DNA from: Pseudoalteromonas spongiae UST010723-006
GTDB lineage: Bacteria; Pseudomonadota; Gammaproteobacteria; Enterobacterales; Alteromonadaceae
NCBI RefSeq assembly: GCF_000238255.3
Contig: NZ_CP011039.1
Location: forward strand, 979,001-1,043,000
Direction of reading: 5' to 3'
Length of the DNA stretch: 64,000 bases
In this document: positions 1 through 7,627 of the stretch, piece by piece
How positions within the stretch are numbered: position 1 is the first letter of the stretch
Layout: each line of letters starts with the position of its first letter
The notes under the pieces: model-generated
What the model was told of the DNA's origin: nothing
The model's input: only the letters and a program-made list of their open reading frames with translations
The model's database searches: none
Program-made: the position numbers and the translations under genes

Positions 1-1767
1 CTATCTCGCGCTCTGAACCTGGCAGCTAGAAAGGTTGGTAAAGTTTTACATGTAGTAGATACCACCAATTACAATAAGCTGCGTCGACTAGATGAAATTA
101 TGAAACGGATCAACTCGTTTCGTTCAAACAAAAACCGCTCATTTCTGAAAGCTATCGATAAACTTACTAAAGAAGTCGGCAGCATTGAAGAGTTTAAAAA
201 GAAATCCATGGACAGTTTGGATAACTTTGAGTGGTTGTTCTACCTCAGTGACAATCAGTGGGAGAGTTTTTGTTTTCAGTGGCAACAAACCAAACAACTT
301 ATTATTCAGCACCGTCAAAGTAAATTAAGTGAAAAAGATGTGCGTTTGCTGTTTGATACAGTACAAGGCCCATACAACAGTAAAATTCAGTGCTTTTTAC
401 AAACCTATAAAGGTCAAAAGGCAGTTGCTGACTATGGCAAGCTCACTGACTATTTTAAAGATGTCGCCTATGGACAACTCATTCATCACCCTTTACCAAA
501 AGAGAATACCAAAGACGATGTTGAAAAACTGATTTGGCAAATGCTTCAAGCACTAAAAGAAGATTTTCGAGAGATTGGTCTTATCATGAAAAAACAAATG
601 CTGATTTTTGCTAAAACTCAGTTAGAAGTAATGAATGGTGGCACTAATTTAGAAAACTTTGATATGGATAAGTTGGACCAGTTGGTGCCAATAGCTAAAC
701 GCGCACGTGAACAGCAGGTTATTATTAATCGCTCCGGCTGGATGACTCCGCTTAAAGATATTTATAACACCTATAAAGTAATCGGGTTAATTGATAAAGA
801 AACGCGGAACCAAGGTGCGTTTGACATGGGCTTTAGTGGCAAGGCTAACAGAGCTAAGTTGCTCAAATATACGCAAGAGTTAACAACAGGTATTTTGTCA
901 GCAGTAACCGCAACTGTAGCGACAATAGCGTCCTTTGGCGCAACCATTATTTTATGTGTATTTCGCTGGATAAAAGTGTTTGATGTGTTGTCTTCGTTTG
1001 CCACATTAATCCACAGCTTCGTTAAGGCTAAAAAGCAAAACCCCCAAGTAGATTTAACACAGTTAGATTTCAGAAAGCTCAGCACTCGAACAAAAACAGG
1101 TCAGATTGTAATGAATACCATTTCAATTGCATCAGGTGGTTTCAGCGCTGGGCTAGATACGTTTGATATGGTGACCAAGACTGGGAGTAGCCTCAATTCA
1201 GTGACGCAAGTGACTTACAAAACGGGCAAAGCTATTTGGGACACTAAAAATACGGTAAAAAATATTAAAGAATACAGTGATAAAACAAAGTCACCGGATC
1301 AAGATGCAAAAGAAATAGAGCTGTTAAAGGCCAAGGCAAACTTTGTTAAGCGACTGAAAAGTGTTGAAGAGGTTGATTTTACTTTCAACGATCCATTAAA
1401 AGACAACACTGAACTTAAGCGTAAAGTGGCAGCGGCAAAGTCAGATTTGAGAAAGTTTATGGATAAAATGGTTGCGTGGGCCAAAAAAGCACTGAGTTAT
1501 CTGGTTAAAATCTTAACTAAGTTGATTAAGTTTGTGCTAGCTGCACTTATTGTTTTAGTAAACGTAGTAGGCGTTTTGATTGCAGGTATTGTGTACCTGT
1601 TTAAGCGTTTTTGTGAGATTTTAGGGTCTTCAATAAAAGGCTTTGTATCTCGAGCAAATGAAGACATCAAACAGGGGTTGACCTATCTGAAGAATAAATT
1701 AAAGGCAGAAATTCGAAGTATTGACTTGCGGTTAAAACAAGTGCAAACGGTGTCATCACCATTGTAG
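1..1767 (+). CDS. 3' part of a large membrane-associated protein of unknown family (possible secreted effector)
   Basis: The reading frame is open from base 1, so the gene begins outside the window; the first in-window ATG (100) is internal to the frame and need not be the start. About 588 residues are visible. They are lysine-rich and mostly helical in appearance, with a long hydrophobic stretch near residues 265-310 (counted from the ATG at 100) and another near 465-512, followed by a basic amphipathic tail. I do not recognise the family. Hydrophobic segments near the C-terminus of a large protein, next to a toxin-like gene and a PAAR gene, would suit a pore-forming type VI effector of the VasX kind, but no diagnostic motif was seen. 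The stop is followed by a 45-base gap to the next gene in the same direction, so co-transcription is likely. Confidence 0.6.
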   Translation, partial: LSRALNLAARKVGKVLHVVDTTNYNKLRRLDEIMKRINSFRSNKNRSFLKAIDKLTKEVGSIEEFKKKSMDSLDNFEWLFYLSDNQWESFCFQWQQTKQLIIQHRQSKLSEKDVRLLFDTVQGPYNSKIQCFLQTYKGQKAVADYGKLTDYFKDVAYGQLIHHPLPKENTKDDVEKLIWQMLQALKEDFREIGLIMKKQMLIFAKTQLEVMNGGTNLENFDMDKLDQLVPIAKRAREQQVIINRSGWMTPLKDIYNTYKVIGLIDKETRNQGAFDMGFSGKANRAKLLKYTQELTTGILSAVTATVATIASFGATIILCVFRWIKVFDVLSSFATLIHSFVKAKKQNPQVDLTQLDFRKLSTRTKTGQIVMNTISIASGGFSAGLDTFDMVTKTGSSLNSVTQVTYKTGKAIWDTKNTVKNIKEYSDKTKSPDQDAKEIELLKAKANFVKRLKSVEEVDFTFNDPLKDNTELKRKVAAAKSDLRKFMDKMVAWAKKALSYLVKILTKLIKFVLAALIVLVNVVGVLIAGIVYLFKRFCEILGSSIKGFVSRANEDIKQGLTYLKNKLKAEIRSIDLRLKQVQTVSSPL

Positions 1768-1812
1768 TGTCAAGTATTTGCTTTCAAAATGTGATTAACA
1801 AAAAGTATCTCA

Positions 1813-3939
1813 ATGGAAATATCGTCAACTTCTGGTGTTAAGGTTGCTAGAACTATGGGTAACCGACTAATAACCCCTTTTTTAGTATTTTGTCTTTTGT
1901 TTAGTGTATTGAGCGCACTTTTTGCAACCTTTGCCATTTATCAAAAACACAGTCGTTTTCAAGCTGAAGTGAGAGCGCAGGTTAAGCAGCAGACGTTAGA
2001 TGCGGCCGAGAAAATCGGCGAAAAATTATCAGAGACAATGTTCCATGTTGATGAGTTTGAAAAGCAAATTACCCAGCTTGACGATAAGCGCTACGCGCCT
2101 GAATTACTTGAATATGAGTTTAAAAATAACCCGGATATTTTTTCCCTTAATGTGACTTTTCACCCGTATCAATATGATAAATATACGCGTTATTTCAGCC
2201 CTTATTATGAACGCCTAACTGGAGTAGAGCGCAAGTTTGACTTACTGGATTACGATAAACCCGACATTGAATTTAGTTGGTATCACAGGCCATTAAAAGA
2301 AGGACCAATTTGGACCGAACCCTATTATGAGCCGCAAAATAATGTATTAATGACGACCTACTCAGTGCCGTTTTATGCATCTGAATCGGCAAAAGCCAAT
2401 GGCGAATACCCACTAGGTGTTATTCCATCTGATGTGTCATTGGATTACCTTACAGCGTCTTTGAGAAAGCTTAAATTAGGTTTAGGTGGTTATGGCGTTA
2501 TATTCTCAACAGAACAGAACCTAATTTCTCACCCGGTTTATGCCCATGTGCGCGAATCTGAGAATAAAGCGTCGCTTGCAAGCACGGAAGAATTTAAATA
2601 CCTCAAGCAAATTGAACAGTGCTTTAACCCCGAACTCGACTACTTGTTCTTTAATGGCGAAACGCTCGATAATGACGAACACTATGCAGCGTGCACGCTA
2701 ATCCCACATACAAACTGGTTGTTGATTACACGAATGTCGTCAGACATGTTTGAAATCGACAAAGATTTTCGACGCCAAACTAATATAATTGCGATTAGCT
2801 GTTATGCCGCTACTTTAATTTTCATTATTCTGCTTTTGACGCGCAGACGCAAAATCAATTGGACGCAGAACAATGTTTCTATTTCAATTGTACTCATGCT
2901 GAGCAGTATAGTGGTGTTAGATTTTGCACGCAGTTTCAATGCAATAGAGGCAGCTGATACGGTTATTGTCACCTCCACGGCGCAGCGAGAAGCATTCGAA
3001 ACTAGCTATAGCAACAGAATGCAACAGATGCGTGTTGATGAGCCTAACTATGTTGCGACAGGGGTTTATATAGAATCGATAGAATTCGTTAACGCTAACA
3101 ATGTTCATTTAACGGGTAAAGTGTGGCAGAAATTAACGACTAAGCAGCGTGCATTTTTGAGCGCCAAAATTGGCTTTAACGAAGCGATAGAGTCATCAAT
3201 TGAAGAAGATTTTCGTAAAGAGCTGAGTGATGGTTCATTACTAGTTGGCTGGCACTTTTCAATTGTTACGCGTCAGCAATTTGATTACTCAAAATACCCG
3301 TTTGATCATAAAAATATTGTGTTGCGCTTAAATGCATCTGACTTAGGCAGTAATGTGGTGCTTGTGCCTGATTTAGAGTCATACGAGCAACTAGGTAAAG
3401 CGGATAACCCTGCTGTCGCAACTGATATTGTAATGGAAGAGTGGAAACTGGTACAAAGCTACTTTAAGTACACGTTTCAAAACTATAATACAAATTTTGG
3501 TCTTGAAACGTTTACGAATCAAGATGTGAGTGCCGAGCTTAATTACAGTATTAATTTAGAGCGTGAATTTTTAGGCCCTTTTGTAACAACTTTATTACCC
3601 GTAATGGTTATGGTGTGTTTACTTTATGCATGTATTGTGAGTATGGCATACACTCCGTATGGTGATTTACGTAACAATATAACCGCTGTGGTTTTTACTA
3701 TTTTACTTGCCCACTATAGTATTCGTGAACACCTACAAATAGATGAAGTAGTGTATTTTGAGATATTCTATTTCTTGCTGTACTTGCTCGCGTCGGCATT
3801 TATGCTAATTGCGCATCAATACTACAAAGCGGTAACGTCGCGAGGAGATGCTAAATTTTACAAACGTATCGCGAATATTTGGTTCTGGCCACTGCTAACT
3901 GTGATGATATTTATAACAACAATAATGACCTACTACTAA
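1813..3939 (+). CDS. dCache sensor fused to a pentameric ligand-gated ion channel (predicted)
   Basis: This 708-residue protein has a membrane helix at about 20-42 and a periplasmic region up to about 320. Residues 165-241 there have the dCache look: a W-x-EPYY segment, a short GV-x-P-x-D-x-S segment, then GGYG and a closing SHP. Helices follow at about 323-343 and 354-371. A second extracytoplasmic beta-rich region (about 410-585) contains YPFD at 495-498, which matches the hallmark of the Cys-loop/pro-loop in pentameric ligand-gated channels. Four helices close the protein: M1 (about 588-612, with P596), M2 (about 620-638), M3 (about 647-670) and M4 (about 687-707). Cache-fused bacterial channels are a known architecture. 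The ligand and ion are unknown. The upstream ribosome site is weak, and M15 (1855) is an alternative start. The next gene begins nine bases after the stop. Confidence 0.75.
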   Translation: MEISSTSGVKVARTMGNRLITPFLVFCLLFSVLSALFATFAIYQKHSRFQAEVRAQVKQQTLDAAEKIGEKLSETMFHVDEFEKQITQLDDKRYAPELLEYEFKNNPDIFSLNVTFHPYQYDKYTRYFSPYYERLTGVERKFDLLDYDKPDIEFSWYHRPLKEGPIWTEPYYEPQNNVLMTTYSVPFYASESAKANGEYPLGVIPSDVSLDYLTASLRKLKLGLGGYGVIFSTEQNLISHPVYAHVRESENKASLASTEEFKYLKQIEQCFNPELDYLFFNGETLDNDEHYAACTLIPHTNWLLITRMSSDMFEIDKDFRRQTNIIAISCYAATLIFIILLLTRRRKINWTQNNVSISIVLMLSSIVVLDFARSFNAIEAADTVIVTSTAQREAFETSYSNRMQQMRVDEPNYVATGVYIESIEFVNANNVHLTGKVWQKLTTKQRAFLSAKIGFNEAIESSIEEDFRKELSDGSLLVGWHFSIVTRQQFDYSKYPFDHKNIVLRLNASDLGSNVVLVPDLESYEQLGKADNPAVATDIVMEEWKLVQSYFKYTFQNYNTNFGLETFTNQDVSAELNYSINLEREFLGPFVTTLLPVMVMVCLLYACIVSMAYTPYGDLRNNITAVVFTILLAHYSIREHLQIDEVVYFEIFYFLLYLLASAFMLIAHQYYKAVTSRGDAKFYKRIANIWFWPLLTVMIFITTIMTYY

Positions 3940-3948
3940 GGCAAACAA

Positions 3949-5184
3949 ATGAAAAATGGAATTGAAAATGCGGAACAACTTGCAGGTATACCACAAGAAC
4001 ACTCAACTGTTTTCGCCAATGTAGCGAAAGAGACCGACACTGTGGTTGCATCACGCGCTGTTGGCATTTATGCAACTCAGCTTATCCGTGAAGGCTATGC
4101 CACTAAAGGCTATCATGTTAAAGCGAAATCGTCTGATTGGGGGCCTATGGCTGGGTTTGTTTTGGCTGATCCGTCTCTTGGTAAAAAGGGCACAGATAGC
4201 ACGGCAAGGAGCTGGCAAGACGGCAAAGTAACAGAAGCGATGAACAAGTATGGCGCAATGGCGATTCCACTTTACATTAGCTCTGAACGCAAAGCGGCGT
4301 TGCCGGCACTGATGTTACGAGCGGGTAAAGCTTACCGAGAGCAGCGTATTAATGATCATATGTACACCATTACTGCTGCGTCAAAAGATGGTAAAAAGCA
4401 TAACTTCGTACTTATTCAAGTAAGCCAAATCGCCCAAACGTCGCGCGCTTATAGTCCAACTAATAGTGATTGGGCTGTGTGTTATGCGCAAGATAACGAA
4501 TTGGTTGCACATTGTCCTGAGGCGCGAAAGCACAGTATTACCGTCGCAACAGATCAAAACTATATTCAAGTATGTGGTTTAACTAACCCGCTTGGCTTTG
4601 GTGCCAAGGCGCCATCTAATTTTAAGGGCGTTCAAACTGGAGATTACGATCTGTGGGGCGTATTTCCGAAAAATAAGTTTTTCTCAGAGGAAGAGCGCAA
4701 AGTAGTGCAGGCAGCCACCAACGGTAAAAAAGATGGCTTTTGGCAGCGCGATGTTGATGGCAGTGACACGTTTATTCGCACGTATCAAGAATATGGACGC
4801 CAAGAAGGTGCACATACCGGAAACTTATCACTGCTGATTGAAGAAATCGCGGTGCGCGTAAATGCAGGTTGTATGAAGCTAGGCAGTGGTGGTTGGGTAA
4901 TTCACCATAGCGATGAAGCAGGAAGACCTATGGTGGACGAAGTCGATTACGAAGCGGTTATTTACTTTCCAGATGGCAGAATTTGGATAATGGAAAGCGA
5001 ACAAGATGTGCGTACTTTACGGGCGCAGTTAGTGCAAATGGATTATGTGCCGTTATTTAACCCTATTTGGAATTTTAAATTGGGCTTCCAGTGGATGAAG
5101 ATCCTTGTTGAGTGGTTAGGAAAACACGGAAATATGAAAGGCTTCCCGTTAAAAGAATATCAAAATATTGATTTAGGATTTTAA
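3949..5184 (+). CDS. Edema factor/CyaA/ExoY-family nucleotidyl cyclase toxin
   Basis: This protein (411 residues) carries the signatures of host-activated class II nucleotidyl cyclases that make cAMP or other cyclic nucleotides. The first is EGYATKG then AKSSDWGPMAGF at 48-70, placing K53 and K60 seven residues apart as K58/K65 are in Bordetella CyaA. The second is GDYDLWGVFP at 231-240, which supplies the metal-binding D232 and D234. The third is VIHHSDEAGRP at 317-327, with H320 aligned to the catalytic histidine. The usual asparagine six residues after that histidine is R326 here. The spacing between the first two motifs is about 50 residues longer than in CyaA. There is no signal peptide, RTX repeat or MARTX context. 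The PAAR gene beside it suggests delivery by a contractile injection machine (inference). Known relatives need calmodulin or actin, so a eukaryotic target is likely. An AAGG site precedes the ATG. Confidence 0.88.
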   Translation: MKNGIENAEQLAGIPQEHSTVFANVAKETDTVVASRAVGIYATQLIREGYATKGYHVKAKSSDWGPMAGFVLADPSLGKKGTDSTARSWQDGKVTEAMNKYGAMAIPLYISSERKAALPALMLRAGKAYREQRINDHMYTITAASKDGKKHNFVLIQVSQIAQTSRAYSPTNSDWAVCYAQDNELVAHCPEARKHSITVATDQNYIQVCGLTNPLGFGAKAPSNFKGVQTGDYDLWGVFPKNKFFSEEERKVVQAATNGKKDGFWQRDVDGSDTFIRTYQEYGRQEGAHTGNLSLLIEEIAVRVNAGCMKLGSGGWVIHHSDEAGRPMVDEVDYEAVIYFPDGRIWIMESEQDVRTLRAQLVQMDYVPLFNPIWNFKLGFQWMKILVEWLGKHGNMKGFPLKEYQNIDLGF

Positions 5185-5212
5185 AAAAAACGCGCTTTAA
5201 AGCGCGTTTTTT
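5185..5212. terminator. Bidirectional terminator between cyclase toxin and PAAR genes
   Basis: A GC-rich palindrome, CGCGCTTTAAAGCGCG, is flanked by an A-run on the left and a T-run on the right, so it can terminate transcription from both sides. It begins right after the cyclase stop codon and reaches into the last codons of the converging PAAR gene. Confidence 0.85.
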
Positions 5213-5504
5213 AACCAATCAATACGTTTGGCATGCCTAATACGATATTGCCGCCATGGCTTGTTGTATCACCCATTCGTGCCGCAGGGCGGCCGCTAAT
5301 TAAAACGGATGTACTGCCTTTCACAATCACATCTGGTGGGCCTACGCATACCGCCATATCGCCAACTACGGCTGCGGGTAAACCGCCAATAAGCACGTTT
5401 GGCACAGAAGGGCCAGATATCGGGCCGCCAACATGGGGCACTACGCCTGTCACCATAGGGCAAACATGCATATCAGTAATTCTTGCAGCGGGTAAACCTG
5501 GCAT
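5211..5504 (-). CDS. PAAR-domain spike-tip protein
   Basis: This small (97-residue), glycine- and proline-rich protein has the repeated PAAR signatures GLPAARITD near the N-terminus and GRPAARMGDTTSHGG near the C-terminus. The short repeat spacing is typical of the conical PAAR fold. PAAR proteins sharpen the VgrG spike of type VI secretion systems and related contractile injection systems, and recruit effectors to it. The protein is little more than the PAAR domain, with no C-terminal toxin extension, so a separate cargo such as the converging cyclase gene is plausible. An AAGGA ribosome site lies five bases before the ATG. No VgrG, Hcp, sheath or chaperone gene is visible in the window, so it is an orphan as far as can be seen here. 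Confidence 0.9.
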   Translation of the reverse strand: MPGLPAARITDMHVCPMVTGVVPHVGGPISGPSVPNVLIGGLPAAVVGDMAVCVGPPDVIVKGSTSVLISGRPAARMGDTTSHGGNIVLGMPNVLIG

Positions 5505-5591
5505 TTAAATTCCTTGCCGGCGAGTTGGAAGTTATGTCTTAGTGTACTCGGAATTGAGTGTTAAACAAGGGTTGCGATTATGGCGGGCTAT

Positions 5592-5616
5592 AAAAAAGGC
5601 AGCATTAATTGCTGCC
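5592..5616 (-). terminator. Terminator of yceI
   Basis: Read on the minus strand, a GGCAGCA/TGCTGCC stem with a five-base loop is followed by six T residues. It sits just downstream of the yceI stop codon. Confidence 0.8.
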
Positions 5617-5638
5617 TAAATGCGCTGTGATCAGCGTA

Positions 5639-6199
5639 TTACTTTTTGATGCCTTCAATGTGAAGGTCGAAATCGATTTGACCAAAATCCATTTTATAGC
5701 CGAAGTCTTTCATTTGAATCGCTGTAGTACCTGCAAAACCAGCGCGGTAACCGCCCCAAGGATCTTTACCTTCACCGATTTTTTCTACATCGATAGTAAT
5801 TTCTTTCTCAATTCCTTGTAGCGTTAAAAGACCGGTAATCGCCAGTTTACCATCACCTAAATCTTTCACTTTTGTGCTGTTAAATGTCGCTGTAGAGAAT
5901 TTTTTAACATCTAAAAAGTCGCTATCGCGCAAATGCTTGTCGCGCTCTGCATGGTTTGAGTCAACGCTGGTGGTATCAATATTAACTGAAATTTTACTTG
6001 CTTCAGGTTGTTTCTCATCGTAGCTGAACTCACCTGAGAAGGTATTAAAACGGCCTGTTAACCAGCTGTAGCCTAAGTGCTTCACTTTAAAATTAATTGA
6101 TGCGTGAGCGCCTTTGGTGTCAATCACATAATCTGCAGCCATTGCTGGCATTGTTAAGCTTGCCATCGTAAGAGCTGTTGCTAAAAGTGTTTTTTTCAT
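5639..6199 (-). CDS. yceI: YceI-family periplasmic protein
   Basis: From the chosen ATG the protein is 186 residues. It has a clear signal peptide (MKKTLLATALTMASLTMPAMA, cut before ADY) and the YceI lipocalin-like pattern: YVIDTKGAHASINFKVKHLGYS, then RFNTFSGEF, a HAERDKHLR helix, and SDFLDVKKFSTATF. YceI proteins bind long-chain isoprenoid or amphiphilic ligands in the periplasm; the ligand here is unknown. The frame is open 15 codons further upstream, but AGGAAAC lies just before the ATG at 6199 and the signal peptide begins there, so that start is preferred. The cytochrome b561 gene lies immediately upstream, as in the yceJ-yceI pair of enterobacteria, so the two are probably co-transcribed. 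Confidence 0.92.
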   Translation of the reverse strand: MKKTLLATALTMASLTMPAMAADYVIDTKGAHASINFKVKHLGYSWLTGRFNTFSGEFSYDEKQPEASKISVNIDTTSVDSNHAERDKHLRDSDFLDVKKFSTATFNSTKVKDLGDGKLAITGLLTLQGIEKEITIDVEKIGEGKDPWGGYRAGFAGTTAIQMKDFGYKMDFGQIDFDLHIEGIKK

Positions 6200-6252
6200 A
6201 ATTGTTTCCTTTAAATTTATACAACCTGAGCTTTGACTAGCCAAATCAGAGG

Positions 6253-6792
6253 TTACTTAATCATTCGGCGTAACGTGTCATCTTTATCAAAAAAGTGATG
6301 CTTTAACGCCGCTAATATATGAATACCGACAATTGCCATTAAGCTATAAGCGGCATATTGATGAATACTGCCTGCAATATCTTCTTGATTTGCAATTAAC
6401 TCGCCTAAACTTGCTACTTCGAACCAGTCAAAAACAGCAATTGCGCGACCATCAGCGGTTGAGATCAAATAACCACTGGTCAAAATTATCAATAAAATCC
6501 CATACAAGGCCGTATGACCTAGTTTTGTCGCAACGCGAGTTTTAGGTGAATGGGTAGAGACGGGCTTAGGTGATACCGTAATCACTTTCCAACCAATGCG
6601 CACTAGCGTGAATGCCAGCAATATAATGCCAATACTTTTGTGCCAATGGGGCGCTGTGCGATACCATTCACTGTAATAATTCAAATCAACCATCCAAAAT
6701 CCAACGCCGAATAATGCAAAAATAACAAGTGCACTAAGCCAGTGAAGTAGCTTACTAATAGTACCGAATTTAGTGTTGGAATCGAGAAGCAT
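6253..6792 (-). CDS. Cytochrome b561 family protein (YceJ-like)
   Basis: This integral membrane di-haem cytochrome of about 179 residues has four predicted helices. Histidines suited to haem ligation appear in KLLHWLSA, PHWHKSIG, KLGHTALYG and QYAAYSLMAIVGIHI. Members move electrons between the quinone pool and periplasmic partners; the partner here is unknown. Two nearby ATGs are possible. I chose 6792 because AAGGA then stands at normal spacing, whereas it nearly touches the ATG at 6798. The track frame continues upstream without support. It precedes yceI in a likely two-gene operon. Confidence 0.88.
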   Translation of the reverse strand: MLLDSNTKFGTISKLLHWLSALVIFALFGVGFWMVDLNYYSEWYRTAPHWHKSIGIILLAFTLVRIGWKVITVSPKPVSTHSPKTRVATKLGHTALYGILLIILTSGYLISTADGRAIAVFDWFEVASLGELIANQEDIAGSIHQYAAYSLMAIVGIHILAALKHHFFDKDDTLRRMIK

Positions 6793-6912
6793 AATCATTT
6801 CCTTAAATAGATAGAAACACTTTAATTGAGCTTCATTTGAATGTGAATAGCTCAAAAGTGAATTCATTGTTCACTTTTGACTATTAATAGAGGTGTTTAA
6901 GTTGAAAGGGTA

Positions 6913-7500
6913 TTAGAAAAGCGATGAGTAAAGTGCAATCACTTCGTCTTTGCGAAAGCATTGATTGTGATGATCATTAACCATGCCGCATGCCTGCATA
7001 TGAGCATACACAGTGGTCGGTCCTAAAAACTTAAAGCCACGTTTTTTAAGGTCTTTCGCAAAAGCTTGCGACTCGGCAGTGGTGGCTTGGTAATCAGCTT
7101 TACTGTTGATGTTATTGACAATCGGTTTATTGTTTACAAATTGCCATTGATAGTTAGCAAAGCTACCAAACTCTTTTTGTATTGCTAAAAAGCACTGTGC
7201 ATTGTTAATTGCGGCATTAATTTTTAAGCGGTTGCGAATAATGCCTTTATCTTCCATTAAGGCAAGCGCTTTTGCTTCATCAAATTGGGCAACCACAGTT
7301 GGGTCAAAGTTGGCGAACGCGTTGCGGTAGTTATCGCGTTTTTTTAATACTGTGTACCAACTCAGTCCAGCTTGCGCTGATTCTAGTGTGAGGAATTCAA
7401 ACAGTGCATTATCATCAAACAAAGGCACGCCCCATTGGGTATCGTGATAGGCTACATAATCAGCTTTAGTGGTATCTAACCACTCGCATCTAAAACACAT
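6913..7500 (-). CDS. tag: DNA-3-methyladenine glycosylase I
   Basis: This 195-residue protein matches the full length of the Tag family, which removes 3-methyladenine from alkylated DNA in base excision repair. Characteristic pieces are RCEWLD near the N-terminus, YHDTQWGVP, FEFLTLESAQAGLSWYTVL and GFKFLGPTTVYAHMQACGMVNDH. The zinc-binding set of the family is represented by the N-terminal Cys, the His in YHD and the C-terminal HHNQC group. It stands alone, transcribed away from flrB, and has no evident link to its flagellar neighbours. Confidence 0.95.
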   Translation of the reverse strand: MCFRCEWLDTTKADYVAYHDTQWGVPLFDDNALFEFLTLESAQAGLSWYTVLKKRDNYRNAFANFDPTVVAQFDEAKALALMEDKGIIRNRLKINAAINNAQCFLAIQKEFGSFANYQWQFVNNKPIVNNINSKADYQATTAESQAFAKDLKKRGFKFLGPTTVYAHMQACGMVNDHHNQCFRKDEVIALYSSLF

Positions 7501-7571
7501 AAAAATCCCCTAGACAAATAATTGACGTCTTATTTTTTAATTTAACTTGTTGTATTTATTGAAAATAAAAA

Positions 7572-7587
7572 TTGGCACGTTTTGTGT
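7572..7587 (+). promoter_or_regulatory. Possible sigma54 promoter of flrBC
   Basis: TTGGCACG at 7572-7579 matches the -24 element of sigma54 promoters well. Ten bases after the GG pair lies GT where GC is expected for the -12 element, so the match is imperfect. It is about 40 bases before the flrB ATG. In polar flagellates flrBC is controlled by FlrA with sigma54, which fits. Confidence 0.5.
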
Positions 7588-7627
7588 ATCTACACCGATT
7601 AGTTAGAGTAAATTATTTGGTGTAATT

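Noticed and set aside
5233..5508. 91-codon open frame on the plus strand across the PAAR gene
   Set aside because: It is the antisense of the PAAR repeats, lacks a ribosome site, and its Pro/Gly/Thr content is explained by the reverse complement of the real gene.
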